Source: Monoplex corrugatus
Taxonomy: Eukaryota > Mollusca > Gastropoda > Littorinimorpha > Ranellidae
Assembly (NCBI GenBank): GCA_030674185.1
Contig: CM060305.1
Span: forward strand, 170,129,995 to 170,193,994
Direction of reading: 5' to 3'
DNA: 64,000 nt
A program made the translations under genes and the position numbers. Shown here in pieces: positions 22,724 to 36,211 of this stretch. The notes below the pieces were generated by a model, which saw nothing but the letters and a program-made list of their open reading frames with translations, did no database searches and had not been told where the DNA came from. Numbering within the stretch: the first letter of the stretch is position 1; the number at the start of each line of letters is the position of its first letter.

Positions 22724-25700
22724 ACCACCACAGTCCCCCTACAACAACCTCCACAAACCAGTGACACCAAAGTCCCCTATAACAACCTCCACAAACCAGT
22801 GACACCACAGTCCCCCTACAACAACCTCCACAAACCAGTGACACCACAGTCCCCCTACAACAACCTCCACAAACCAGTGACACCAAAGTCCCCCTACAAC
22901 AACCTCCACAAACCAGTGACACCAAAGTCCCCTACAACAACCTCCACAAACCAGTGACACCACAGTCCCCTACAACAACCTCCACAAACCAGTGACACCA
23001 AAGTCCCCTACAACAACCTCCACAAACCAGTGACACCAAAGTCCCCTACAACAACCTCCACAAACCAGTGACACCAAAGTCCCCTACAACAACCTCCACA
23101 AACCAGTGACACCAAAGTCCCCTACAACAACCTCCACAAACCAGTGACACCAAAGTCCCCTACAACAACCTCCACAAACCAGTGACACCATAAGTCCCCT
23201 ACAACAACCTCCACAAACCAGTGACACCAAAGTCCCCTACAACAACCTCCACAAACCAGTGACACCAAAGTCCCCTACAACAACCTCCACAAACCAGTGA
23301 CACCAAAGTCCCACAACAGCCTCCACAAACCAGTGACACCAAAGTCCCCTACAACAACCTCCACAAACCAGTGACACCAAAGTCCCCTACAACAACCTCC
23401 ACAAACCAGTGACACCAAAGTCCCCTACAACAACCTCCACAAACCAGTGACACCAAAGTCCCTACAACAGCCTCTACAAACCAGTGACACCACAGTCCCC
23501 TACAACAACCTCCACAAACCAGTGACAACAAAGTCCCCTACAACAACCTCTACAAACCAGTGACACCACAGTCCCCTTACAACAATCTCCACAAACCAGT
23601 GACACCAAAGTCCCCTACAACAACCTCCACAAACCAGTGACACCAAAGACCCCTACAACAACCTCCACAAACCAGTGACACCAAAGTCCCTACACAACAA
23701 CCTCCACAAACCAGTGACACCAAAGACCCCTACAACAACCTCCACAAACCAGTGACACCAAAGACCCTACAACAACCTCCACAAACCAGTGACACCACAG
23801 TCCCCTACAACAACCTCCACAAACCAGTGACACCACAGTCCCCTACAACAACCTCCACAAACCAGTGACACCACAGTCCCCTACAACAACCTCCACAAAC
23901 CAGTGACACCACAGTTCCCCTACAACAACCTCCACAAACCAGCACCACCACAGTCCCCCTACAACAACCTCTACAAACCAGTGACACCAAAGTCCCCTAC
24001 AACAACCTCTACAAACCAGCACCACCACAGTCCCCCTACAACAACCTCCACAAACCAGTGACACCAAAGTCCCCTACAACAACCTCTACAAACCAGTGAC
24101 ACCGAAGTCCCCTACAACAACCTCCACAAACCAGTGACACCAAAGTCCCCTACAACAACCTCCACAAACCAGTGACACCAAAGTCCCCTACAACAACCTC
24201 CACAAACCAGTGACACCAAAGTCCCCTACAACAGCCTCCACAAACCAGTGACTGGTAAGTCCCCTACAACAACCTCCACAAACCAGTGACACCAAAGTCC
24301 CCTACAACAACCTCCACAAACCAGTGACACCAAAGTCCCCTACAACAACCTCCACAAACCAGTGACACCAAAGACCCCTACAACAACCTCCACAAACCAG
24401 TGACACCAAAGACCCCTACAACAACCTCCACAAACCAGTGACACCAAAGTCCCCTACAACAACCTCCACAAAACCAGTGACACCAAAGTCCCCTACAACA
24501 ACCTCCACAAACCAGTGACACCAAAGCCCCTACAACAGCCTCTCAAAACCAGTGACACCAAAGACCCCTACAACAACCTCCACAAACCAGTGACACCAAA
24601 GACCCCTACAACAACCTCCACAAACCAGTGACACCAAAGACCCCTACAACAACCTCCACAAACCAGTGACACCAAAGACCCCTACAACAACCTCCACAAA
24701 CCAGTGACACCAAAGACCCCTACAATAACCTCCACAAACCAGTGACATCAAAGTCCCTACAACAACCTCCACAAACCAGTGACACCAAAGACCCCTACAA
24801 CAACCTCCACAAACCAGTGACACCAAAGTCCCCTACAACAACCTCCACAAACCAGTGACACCAAAGTCCCCTACAACAACCTCCACAAACCAGTGACACC
24901 AAAGTCCCCTACAACAGCCTCCACAAACCAGTGACACCAAAAACCCCTACAACAACCTCCACAAACCAGTGACACCAAAGTCCCCTACAACAGCCTCTAC
25001 AAACCAGTGACACCACAGTCCCCTACAACAACCTCCACAAACCAGTGACAACAAAGTCCCCTACAACAACCTCTACAAACCAGTGACACCACAGTCCCCC
25101 TACAACAATCTCCACAAACCAGTGACACCAAAGTCCCCTACAACAACCTCCACAAACCAGTGACACCAAAGACCCCTACAACAACCTCCACAAACCAGTG
25201 ACACCAAAGTCCCCTACAACAACCTCCACAAACCAGTGACACCAAAGACCCCTACAACAACCTCCACAAACCAGTGACACCAAAGACCCCTACAACAACC
25301 TCCACAAACCAGTGACACCACAGTCCCCTACAACAACCTCCACAAACCAGTGACACCACAGTCCCCTACAACAACCTCCACAAACCAGTGACACCACAGT
25401 CCCCTACAACAACCTCCACAAACCAGTGACACCAAGTCCCTACAACAACCTCCACAAACCAGTGACACCACAGTTCCCCTACAACAACCTCCACAAACCA
25501 GCACCACCACAGTCCCCCTACAACAACCTCTACAAACCAGTGACACCAAAGTCCCCTACAACAACCTCTACAAACCAGCACCACCACAGTCCCCTACAAC
25601 AACCTCCACAAACCAGTGACACCAAAGTCCCCTACAACAACCTCTACAAACCAGTGACACCAAAGTCCCCTACAACAACCTCCACAAACCAGTGACACCA

Positions 25701-26465
25701 AAGTCCCCTACAACAACCTCCACAAACCAGTGACACCACAGTCCCCTACAACAACCTCCACAAACCAGTGACACCAAAGTCCCCTACAACCTCCAGAAAC
25801 CAGTGACACCAAAGCCCCTACAACAACCTCCACAAACCAGTGACACCACAAGTCCCCTACAACAACCTCCACAAACCAGTGACACCAAAGCCCCTACAAC
25901 AACCTCCACAAACCAGTGACACCACAGTCCCCTACAACAACCTCCACAAACCAGTGACACCAAAGTCCCCTACAACAGCCTCCACAAACCAGTGACACCA
26001 AAGTCCCCTACAACAACCTCCACAAACCAGTGACACCAAAGTCCCCTACAACCACCTCCACAAACCAGTGACACCAAAGACCCCTACAACAACCTCCACA
26101 AACCAGTGACACCAAAGACCCCTACAACAACCTCCACAAACCAGTGACACCAAAGTCCCCTACAACAACCTCCACAAACCAGTGACACCAAAGTCCCCTA
26201 CAACAACCTCCACAAACCAGTGACACCAAAGTCCCCTACAACAACCTCCACAAACCAGTGACACCAAAGTCCCCTACAACAACCTCCACAAACCAGTGAC
26301 ACCAAAGACCCCTACAACAGCCTCCACAAACCAGTGACACCAAAGACCCCTACAACAACCTCCACAAACCAGTGACACCAAAGTCCCCTACAACAACCTC
26401 CACAAACCAGTGACACCAAAGTCCCCTACAACCACCTCCACAAACCAGTGACACCAAAGACCCCA
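22724..26465. repeat. 38-bp tandem array, about 98 copies
   Basis: The unit contains ctacaacaacctccacaaac followed by 'cagtgacaccaaagtcc'. Units vary in the C-run (ccc to ccccc), in 'aaag'/'acag', and in 'gtcccc'/'gacccc'. A block at 23,455-24,100 containing 'agcaccaccacag' units recurs at about 25,000-25,670, so part of the array was duplicated as a segment. Confidence 0.96.
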
Positions 26466-27208
26466 ACTTCAGTTCACCTCACGCATGGAAGCAGAAGAGG
26501 AAACCAAAATACAAGTTACCGTGAGATCAGGACATGAAAGACCACCAAGGAATCTGGTGCAATTTTTGCAATGCTATGAAGATGTCATTAAAACAAGGAT
26601 GATGATAATGATGCTGTTAGTTCCATCTAGGATAGAGACAGTGCATCAGGACTGTACTCTACACTTACTATCACAGTATATCCTGGCAACTGACCAGGCT
26701 TGAGAGATACACACACCTGCGGTGTTGGTCAGGAAATTTGAGCAACACTGTCAATGATGCATCTGTAAAAAGGACGATACTTGGCTGCATGGTTGCAATG
26801 TTCCCAATGAGCCCATAACATTCTCAGCTGTGCTTAGGAGCTGACCAGGGCAGAGAAATCCCTCAATAATTTGTTTGGAACCGATGGGGAGTTCAAAGCC
26901 ACCACCACCCAGTCAGATGTCCATTACATAAGTGGTTTGCCACAGTGACACCTGACTTTATGAACTGTGTGTCATATGGAATGTGTGTGAATGAGTGGTT
27001 TGTGTAGTGCCCACTGATTTTTCAAATGTATCTGTGTGAATGAATGAATTCTTCCGATTGAGTTTTCAACTTATGTCTGAAAAGAAAATGAGAGAGATGG
27101 ATTCATATCAACCAACACACAAAAATATATTTAAAGACAAAGCGGAAGAACATTAGTATGGCTTGACTATCTTCTTCTTTTTCATCTTCTCCATTCAAGA
27201 AAACTGTG
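26466..27208. other. Intergenic sequence without recognised features
   Basis: Unique sequence. A 72-codon plus-strand frame at 26,485-26,703 has no recognisable domain and I do not call it. Confidence 0.4.
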
Positions 27209-27418
27209 ATTTCATGGCCCGAACCTTACATATAACAGTACACGAGACAAAACAACCAATGATTTCATGGCCCGATCCTTACACATAACAGTACACCAGA
27301 CAAAACAACCAATGATTTCATGGCCCGATCCTTACACATAACAGTACACCAGACAAAACAACCAATGATTTCATGGCCCGATCCTTACACATAACAGTAC
27401 ACGAGACAAATCAACCCA
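27209..27418. repeat. 53-bp tandem array, 4 copies
   Basis: The unit contains gatttcatggcccgatcctt followed by 'acacataacagtacac'. It lies just beyond the minus-strand polyadenylation signals. Confidence 0.93.
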
Positions 27419-27462
27419 AGTGAAAAAGAATAAGAGAAACATCCAAAAACTTGTTGGTTACT

Positions 27463-27496
27463 GCTTTATTTATTTTTTTTATTCAGTTTTTATTCA
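27463..27496 (-). terminator. Cluster of AATAAA signals (minus strand)
   Basis: On the minus strand the sequence reads 'tgaataaaaactgaataaaa' and then 'aataaataaagc'. That gives several overlapping AATAAA hexamers within 35 bp. It is a plausible 3' end for a minus-strand transcript, possibly the NBEAL gene with a very long 3' UTR, or another transcript not recognised here. Confidence 0.45.
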
Positions 27497-27914
27497 AAAT
27501 ACAGTGCACGGTTCACACTCCTTGCACAGTTTTGAACACAGGCCCAAACCAGTGAATTGCATGATGGACGAATGCAGTGACATTGTTCACATAAATCACA
27601 AGAAGCAGAGCAGTCTTTCATTCTCCTTTTACTCTAGTCTATCCACATGTATATGTATATACAGGACAACAATACTACAATGAAACATATCTCTCTTCCT
27701 CACTCCTCTTTCCCAGAATTTTTTGTGAGGAAGGGTGGAACAATTTAGGCGTAATCATTACAATCAATCATTATGATTATTGAATATAAATGATATGGAC
27801 AGGCTACATATAATCAAACATGTTGCACTGATTAAATGCACATTTTCCACTCACATAATGAAGATTATATATCACAGCCAACACAACATTTGTTTCATAA
27901 GGCTTGTTTGGAAG
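27497..27914. other. AT-rich sequence without recognised features
   Basis: Unique, possibly a minus-strand UTR. Confidence 0.35.
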
Positions 27915-29452
27915 GCACATCAAATACATACCCAAACACTCAACATTCACATCAAATACATACCCAAACACTCAACATTCACATCAAATACATACCAACA
28001 CTCAACATTCACATCAAATACATACCCAAACACTCAACATTCACATCAAATACATACCCAAACACTCAACATTCACATCAAATACATACCCAAACACTCA
28101 ACATTCACATCAAATACATACCCAAACACTCAACATTCACATCAAATACATACCCAAACACTCAACATTCACATCAAATACATACCCAAACACTCAACAT
28201 TCACATCAAATACATACCCAAACACTCAACATTCACATCAAATACATACCCAAACACTCAACATTCACATCAAATACATACCCAAACACTCAACATTCAC
28301 ATCAAATACATACCCAAACACTCAACATTCACATCAAATACATACCCAAACACTCAACATTCACATCAAATACATACCCAAACACTCAACATTCACATCA
28401 AATACATACCCAAACACTCAACATTCACATCAAATACATACCCAAACACTCAACATTCACATCAAATACATACCCAAACACTCAACATTCACATCAAATA
28501 CATACCCAAACACTCAACATTCACATCAAATACATACCCAAACACTCAACATTCACATCAAATACATACCCAAACACTCAACATTCACATCAAATACATA
28601 CCCAAACACTCAACATTCACATCAAATACATACCCAAACACTCAACATTCACATCAAATACATACCCAAACACTCAACATTCACATCAAATACATACCCA
28701 AACACTCAACATTCACATCAAATACATACCCAAACACTCAACATTCACATCAAATACATACCCAAACACTCAACATTCACATCAAATACATACCCAAACA
28801 CTCAACATTCACATCAAATACATACCCAAACACTCAACATTCACATCAAATACATACCCAAACACTCAACATTCACATCAAATACATACCCACACATCAA
28901 CATTCACATCAAATACATACCCAAACACTCAACATTCACATCAAATACATACCCACACACTCAACATTCACATCAAATACATACCCAAACACTCAACATT
29001 CACATCAAATACATACCCAAACACTCAACATTCACATCAAATACATACCCACACACTCAACATTCACATCAAATACATACCCAAACACTCAACATTCACA
29101 TCAAATACATACCCACACACTCAACATTCACATCAAATACATACCCAAACACTCAACATTCACATCAAATACATACCCACACACTCAACATTCACATCAA
29201 ATACATATCCAAACACTCAACATTCACATCAAATACATACCCACACACTCAACATTCACATCAAATACATACCCACACACTCAACATTCACATCAAATAC
29301 ATACCCAAACACTCAACATTCACATCAAATACATACCCACACACTCAACATTCACATCAAATACATACCCAAACACTCAACATTCACATCAAATACATAC
29401 CCACACACTCAACATTCACATCAAATACATACCCAAACACTCAACATTCACA
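27915..29452. repeat. 32-bp tandem array, about 48 copies, open in all three plus frames
   Basis: The unit contains aacactcaacattcacatca followed by 'aatacataccc'. The first 30 or so copies are virtually identical. From about 28,890 a 'cacacac' variant mixes with 'caaacac'. Since 32 is not a multiple of three and the unit has no stop in any forward frame, all three frames stay open for about 550 codons. Their starts fall in unrelated flanks. Confidence 0.96.
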
Positions 29453-31364
29453 ATAATCTCATGGGTCTGTCTATACAGCGTGGATATTATCAAGAATGCT
29501 ACAACGCCTCACATGCATACTCACACATGCTCCTTCACTTAAATATTTGACCATAACCGCCTTGTACATAACCATTTCATGTAAACCATTGGAAGTTCTA
29601 CCATAAACAAATGCCAAGAAAGAAACAATATAATGAAGCTACAACATTTAACAAAAATACACCCTTTCTAAAACATGTGATTCCTTCTGTATAATATAAA
29701 ATCCCAACATCTTTATTTTTTCAACACTACCCTTCTCAGCACTATTCTTTTTTTTTTCTACAAAAGATGAGCAAAACCATCTCAAAATGTAAAGGCGATT
29801 TAGCAGGTTACAAAAACAACCATTGCAATAGTTGTCACAGTATGATTTCTAAACAATTCCACAACTAAGTGAATGAAATTCTATGTTCACAGTCTTGCTT
29901 AAAAACAAAAGGTTAGTTGACATCCATTTTCTTTTCAGTTTGCAAATCAACTTTTCTATCCTTCCAGCTGTTGCACAAGCATTTTATGCACAATACTTCA
30001 AAGTTTACATATAAATAAACACTGCTTCAAAATAGTCACTGAGAAAATTTCATACAAAATAATGTTATTGCATCTTCCCAGAGCATTTCATTCGGGGAGA
30101 AATATTTACCTGAATCTATTCACATTTCCAAAACATTTTCTGGAAACATATATCACTGTTCATTAAAGAGACAAGAGGATAAAACTAAGCAACTTTCAAC
30201 CTCATGATTTTAGGTAATGACAGCCTGTGATAAATGCCATGGTGCCATGTAGTGGTGAATAACTTACAAAAAATACAATACACTAAAAAGATGTCCAATT
30301 GTTTCCATGTTGAGTCATCCACATACAGTCTATCTTGCAAAAAGAAATCTAAATAGAAAGTTCCCAGTGTCGGTCATCCCTCTAAAGTCTATCTTTCAAG
30401 AAATCAAACAAAAAGTTCCCAGTATCATTTCCAAAATGACAGGGCATTGGCACACCAAGTTATTTTATTCAGCAAGCACTGGTAATATCAATTTCTTCTC
30501 ATAAACCATTTCCAACTTTCACAACAGAAACTAAATACAGAACAAACCCTTGATGTAGATGTAAGCTAAACCAACCTTAGCACATTAATCCCACTGGAAA
30601 ACACAATACCCAACATCCTTTTGGTGCTGTGCAAAATACCATAAATGTATACATTCACAAGCACTTCACAATGCATGATATATTTCTTATACCATTTGTA
30701 ACAGTTTTTACACACACACACACAAATCCCACATGCCTTTTAATTCCAATTTGATAAACCCCATTTTGAAAACTTGAGTGATTAAAAGAAAACAAGAACA
30801 ACCCCTTCAATTTTACAAGCTGAATTCAAAAGCACTATACATACATTCATACTAATATCATTTACGTGAATACACATTGAACATGGATGATAAATTCACA
30901 CACATACAACCTACAATTGATGAATGCTTGGCTGAAACATAAATTCATGTTAAATGTCATTTATGTGAATACCCACTGAAAACGGGTGACAAATTCACAC
31001 ATAAATGAGTGCTCAGCTGTAAATATTCAAGCACCTTACCTTTGTATGTGGAGTTTAATTCATTTCTCTTTGTGGCATAAATTCAGTTCTTTAATTTAAA
31101 TGCGTCACAGCTGAAGAAATGATCAGGAAAACTTTGAGATTATGGACCTAATATACGCCTATAGCTAACAACAGTCCTGCACTAGTCATTCTGATGCACA
31201 GACTGCAGTAAATGGAATAAGGTGGCACGCTTTCACAAAAACAAAAAAAATAATTACATAAATAAATGACCAACTGCCATATATACCAGGAAAATAACTC
31301 GGCCCTATCCTCTGCACCCAACAGATGACGTGCCAATCAATCACTGTGTTGATGAAGACAGTTC
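29453..31364. other. AT-rich unique sequence, possible minus-strand 3' UTR
   Basis: No coding exon was recognised on either strand. Two degenerate duplications are visible: about 30,310-30,370 versus 30,371-30,430 (sharing 'agtctatcttkcaa' and 'aagttcccagt'), and about 30,853-30,903 versus 30,954-31,003 (sharing 'gtgaatac' and 'aaattcacaca'). Confidence 0.35.
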
Positions 31365-32300
31365 CATCAAGACACCTCTATGGGGTCATCATTCCATCTA
31401 GACACTTCTATGGGGTCACCATTCCATCTAGACACTTCTATGGGGTCACCATTCCATCTAGACACTTCTATGGGGTCACCATTCCATCTAGACACTTCTA
31501 TGGGGTCACTGTTCCATCTAGACACTTCTATGGGGTCACCATTCCATCTAGACACTTCTATGGGGTCACTGTTCCATCTAGACACTTCTATGGGGTCACT
31601 GTTCCATCTAGACACTTCTATGGGGTCACCATTCCATCTAGACACTTATATGGGGTCACCATTCCATCTAGACACTTCTATGGGGTCACTGTTCCATCTA
31701 GACACTTCTATGGGGTCACCATTCCATCTAGACACTTCTATGGGGTCACCATTCCATCTAGACACTTCTATGGGGTCACCTTCCATCTAGACACTTCTAT
31801 GGGTCACCATTCCATCTAGACACTTCTATGGGGTCACTGTTCCATCTAGACACTTCTATGGGGTCACATTCCATCTAGACACTTCTATGGGGTCACTGTT
31901 CCATCTAGACACTTCTATGGGTCACTGTTCCATCTAGACACTTCTATGGGGTCACTGTTCCATCTAGACACTTCTATGGGGTCACATTCCATCTAGACAC
32001 TTCTATGGGGTCACCTTCCATCTAGACACTTCTATGGGGTCACCATTCCATCTAGACACTTCTATGGGGTCACCATTCCATCTAGACACTTCTATGGGGT
32101 CAATCCATCTGTTTATGAGGTCACCGTTCCATCTAGACACCTCTATGGGGTCAATCAGTGTGTTGATGACGACTGTTCCATCTAGACACCTCTATGGGGT
32201 CAATCAGTGTGTTGATGACGACCGTTCCATCTAGACACCTCTATGGGGTCAATCACGGTGTTGATGACGACCGTTCCATCTAGACACCTCTATGGGATGA
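31365..32300. repeat. 30-bp tandem array, about 28 copies plus longer terminal units
   Basis: The unit contains ccatctagacacttctatgg followed by 'ggtcaccatt' or 'ggtcactgtt'. From 32,100 the units lengthen with an insert containing 'aatcagtgtgttgatgacga'. The 30-bp period keeps frames open, which explains the open frames on both strands. Confidence 0.95.
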
Positions 32301-32304
32301 CTAT

Positions 32305-32445
32305 TATCGCTTTGATTCCTGCATCCTATGCATCAGCTTCCTACAGGGAGCTGGTGGATAGGGTGAGGGAGTCAAAGGGTTAAGTTTTTGCTTTGCTAAC
32401 ATGGTTGACAATGCAGGATGCTGGTGAAAAGGGTCAGGAGTCGAT
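32305..32445. mobile_element. Palindromic repeat element, decayed copy
   Basis: It carries 'ctttgattcctgcatcctat', a central 'cttcctacagggagc' with mismatched arms, then 'ggtggatagggtgagggagt' and the 'gctttgctaacatggttgac' block. The left outer arm is missing. Confidence 0.7.
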
Positions 32446-32534
32446 TAAAATGAAGACCATTTCATCCAGACAGTTCCAAGGGATGACTTATTACCAATCA
32501 AATCTCACTGCAATTGTACAAGTGCAAGCCTGCA

Positions 32535-33072
32535 TGATGCCATTCTGAAGGTTCTTTACCACACTTCCTTTCAAATCGACTTAGTGCATCTCACAGCCTG
32601 TACAAACCTGCAAACCTTGAATGTTGCCATTTGAAGGTTCTTTACCACACTTCCTTTCAAATCGACTTAGTGCATCTCACAGCCTGTACAAACCTGCAAA
32701 CCTTGAATGTTGCCATTTTGAAGGTTCTTTACCACACTTCCTTTCAGATCGACTTAGTGCATCTCACAGCCTGTACAAACTTGCAAACCTTGAATGTTGC
32801 CATTTTGAAGGTTCTTTACCACACTTCCTTTCAGATCGACTTAGTGCATCTCACAGCCTGTACAAACTTGCAAACCTTGAATGTTGCCATTTTGAAGGTT
32901 CTTTACCACACTTCCTTTCAGATCGACTTAGTGCATCTCACAGCCTGTACAAACTTGCAAACCTTGAATGTTGCCATTTTGAAGGTTCTTTACCACACTT
33001 CCTTTCAAATCGACTTAGTGCATCTCACAGCCAGTACAAACTTGCAAGCCCTGCATGTTGCCATTTTGATAA
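32535..33072. repeat. 87-bp tandem array, about 6 copies
   Basis: The unit contains ggttctttaccacacttcct followed by 'ttcagatcgacttagtgcat'. The 87-bp period keeps two plus frames open through the array. It ends 30 bp before the LINE fragment. Confidence 0.93.
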
Positions 33073-33099
33073 ACCTTCACACCCTACCTTTCAAACTGC

Positions 33100-33585
33100 C
33101 TTTGCACATATCAAAAGAAAATCTTGTCAACATGACAGAAACAGAAAGCACAAATAAAGGACTGATGTCCAAACAGTAAGAAGACCTGATGCATGGTAAT
33201 CGTAAAAAACAAGAAACCCCCTTAAGTGAAGTAACAGCAGATGGTCTAGCACTGGGACATGTTGATAAGTTTAAATATCTGGGAAAATTCATCTCACCAA
33301 ACGGCAGATACACACTGGAAATATCCTGCAGAATTGGCCAAACTAAAACAGCATTCCAGAAAACGAAAAGCAGTCTTATCAACAAATGCCGATCAACGGA
33401 CATCAGAAAGAGAGCTTTTCAGTGTTGTATAGAACCGATACTGTAGTATGGATACCAGAAGAACAAAAGACAGACTGGATAGAAGGACAGAAGATAAACT
33501 TACAGTGACAAACGACAATTTCTTATGGAGAGCTGTGATCGCCAACGCCGTGCGGCAAAGCACATGATGATGATGATGTGTGCAT
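33100..33585 (+). pseudogene. 3' fragment of a non-LTR (LINE) reverse transcriptase
   Basis: The plus-strand frame includes ALGHVDKFKYLGKFISPNGR, then EISCRIGQTKTAF and a Lys-rich segment ending near 33,446. The 'FKYLG ... I ... DG/NG ... EI..RI..A..AF' pattern is the conserved region after the catalytic core in many non-LTR retrotransposon RTs. The same frame extends upstream to about 33,100 through one stop codon (33,177). The fragment ends in a short (GAT)n tract (33,565-33,580), like a LINE 3' tail. The catalytic core is absent, so it is a 5'-truncated dead copy. Confidence 0.75.
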
Positions 33586-34127
33586 CTACATGGTTTAGAT
33601 ACTAGTTACGTATTCATTTGTGTATGTACATGAATGTGTGTACTCTGATGTGTGTGTGTGTGTGTATGTAAAATATCAGTGTTTCTGTATGTATTACTCC
33701 GCATGACTTATAACTGTGACACACAGTTTGGTGAACAGCACTATGCAAGAACAATTCATGACTATCATCACTGTCTCTCACACACACTTTCTAAACATTT
33801 CATACCAAACCAACCAAACCAACCAAAGTCATTAAAAAAAGTCACAAAATACTGACACTACAGGGAACCTCGATAAAAAAAGCTACTGCCCTAAATATAA
33901 CAGTTAACTTCACAACCACCCAAAAGACACCTGCATGGTGTACATGTGAAATACTATCTACGTGACCTGTAGATAAGACTGAAAAAAAAAGCGATGCTGA
34001 GATCCCACACACAATTTATAACATATACTGAAGTACCCTCTCCTCCAAACGTGTGGATGCTGTAACAAAATGAGCTTGAGGTAGGACACTGCAGCTACAC
34101 ACCACGTCTAAGCAGGCATGTTTCTTA
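33586..34127. other. Unique AT-rich sequence
   Basis: A short (GT)n lies at 33,648-33,665. Nothing else was recognised. Confidence 0.4.
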
Positions 34128-34320
34128 ACCCTCTGACTCCCCTACCCTGTCTACCAGCATCCTGCATTGTCAACCATGTTAACAAAGCAAAAACTTAACC
34201 CTTTGACTCCCCCATTCTATCTCAAAGTTCCTGCAGGAAACTGGAGGATAGGGTGAGGAAATCAAAGAGTTAAGTTTGTGCAGTTGGTGGACAGGGTGTG
34301 GGAGTCAAAGGGTTAAATTT
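34128..34320. mobile_element. Palindromic repeat element, diverged copy
   Basis: It contains a left segment with 'ctctgactcccctaccctgt' and 'gcattgtcaaccatgttaac', then a degraded inner palindrome around 'ttcctgcaggaa' (34,229) and a right arm 'gggagtcaaagggttaa'. Confidence 0.7.
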
Positions 34321-34504
34321 GAACATGATGTCTAGACAGACATGTTTCTAACAAAAGTTTAAACACACTGTCTAAACAGGTGCCTCTTACAAAGTTTACA
34401 CATTACTACCAAGAGTTCAACCCGACATACATTCTGTAGCTGGTTTTCGTCAGCGTTGTTCTCGTCTATGCAGTCACCTGTCCTCCTCCCTGTCTACACC
34501 AGTG

Positions 34505-35940
34505 TATTCAATTCAAAGGGTGGCCCACTGGTTCTGTTGCTACAGCACCATACTCCTAAAGCAAGGGTTGCATTCAAAGGATGGCCCACTGGTTCTGTGC
34601 TACAGCACCATACTCCTAAAGCAAGGGTTGCATTCAAAGGGTGGCCCACTGGTTCTGTGCTACAGCATCATACTCCTAAAGCAAGGGTTGCATTCAAAGG
34701 TGGCCCACTGGTTCTGTGCTACAGCACATACTCCTAAAGCAAGGGTTGCATTCAAAGGTGGCCCACTGGTTCTGTGCTACAGCACATACTCCTAAAGCAA
34801 GGGTTGCATTCAAAGGTGGCCCACTGGTTCTGTGCTACAGCACCATACTCCTCAAGCAAGGGTTGCATTCAAAGGGTGGCCCACTGGTTCTGTGCTACAG
34901 CACCATACTCCTAAAGCAAGGGTTGCATTCAAAGGTGGCCCACTGGTTCTGTGCTACAGCACCATACTCCTAAAGCAAGGGTTGCATTCAAAGGGTGGCC
35001 CACTGGTTCTGTGCTACAGCATCATACTCCTAAAGCAAGGGTTGCATTCAAAGGTGGCCCACTGGTTCTGTGCTACAGCACCATACTCCTAAAGCAAGGG
35101 TTGCATTCAAAGGGTGGCCCACTGGTTCTGTGCTACAGCACCATACTCCTAAAGCAAGGGTTGCATTCAAAGGGTGGCCCACTGGTTCTTTTGCTACAGC
35201 ACCATACTCCTAAAGCAAGGGTTGCATTCAAAGGATGGCCCACTGGTTCTGTGCTACAGCACCATACTCCTAAAGCAAGGGTTGCATTCAAAGGGTGGCC
35301 CACTGGTTCTGTGCTACAGCACCATACTCCTAAAGCAAGGGTTGCATTCAAAGGGTGGCCCACTGGTTCTGTGCTCTACAGCACCATACTCCTAAAGCAA
35401 GGGTTGCATTCAAAGGGTGGCCCACTGGTTCTGTGCTACAGCACCATACTCCTAAAGCAAGGGTTGCATTCAAAGGGTGGCCCACTGGTTCTGTGCTACA
35501 GCATCATACTCCTAAAGCAAGGGTTGCATTCAAAGGGTGGCCCACTGGTTCTGTGCTACAGCATCATACTCCTAAAGCAAGGGTTGCATTCAAAGGTGGC
35601 CCACTGGTTCTGTGCTACAGCATCATACTCCTAAAGCAAGGGTTGCATTCAAAGGGTGGCCCACTGGTTCTGTGCTACAGCATCATACTCCTAAAGCAAG
35701 GGTTGCATTCAAAGGGTGCCCACTGTTCTGTGCTACAGCACATACTCCTAAAGCAAGGGTTGCATCAAAGGTGGCCCACTGTTCTGTGCTACAGCACCAT
35801 ACTCTAAAGCAAGGGTTGCATTCAAAGGGTGGCCCACTGGTTCTGTGCTACAGCACATACTCCTAAAGCAAGGTTGCATTCAAAGGTGGCCCACTGGTTC
35901 TGTGCTACAGCACCATACTCCTAAAGCAAGGGTTGCAGTT
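34505..35940. repeat. 60-bp tandem array, about 24 copies
   Basis: The unit contains gcaagggttgcattcaaagg followed by 'gtggcccactggttctgtgc' and 'tacagcaccatactcctaaa'. Units of 58-60 bp differ by one- or two-base indels ('aaagggtgg' versus 'aaaggtgg'). Confidence 0.95.
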
Positions 35941-36211
35941 TCAATCATCATGCACATTTTTTTTCACAGTCTGTGTTTTGTTCGACAGGGCCATGGACTT
36001 GAGATCTGGTACCATGAGTTTAATCCCAGCCCACAACGTTAAAACCTGGCCTGTTACCTGTCCGTCTTTTATGTTGTCATCATTTTGAAGGTGACTGCTT
36101 CGTATTTCATAGGTCCCTTTACACCCTCCTACCCATTTCAAGACTTTGCCAGCACTCAGTATTTTGCGTAGGCTCAAGGAGTCTGCTAGATATCTGATGG
36201 CAGACTAAAGT
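35941..36211. other. Unique sequence, possible dispersed repeat
   Basis: A 78-codon minus frame (36,177-35,941) is open but matches nothing I know. On the minus strand 'ctgggattaaactcatg' vaguely resembles a tRNA B-box, which is too weak to call a SINE. Confidence 0.3.

Noticed and set aside
26485..26703. 72-codon plus-strand frame after the 38-bp array
   Set aside because: No recognisable domain, no conserved pattern, and no clear transcript signals nearby.
31325..32234. 30-bp repeat frames resembling a repeated-peptide protein
   Set aside because: Thirty is a multiple of three, so several frames are open on both strands. No signal peptide or exon structure.
35941..36177. Possible tRNA-derived SINE on the minus strand
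   Set aside because: Only a loose B-box resemblance, with no A-box and no tail.
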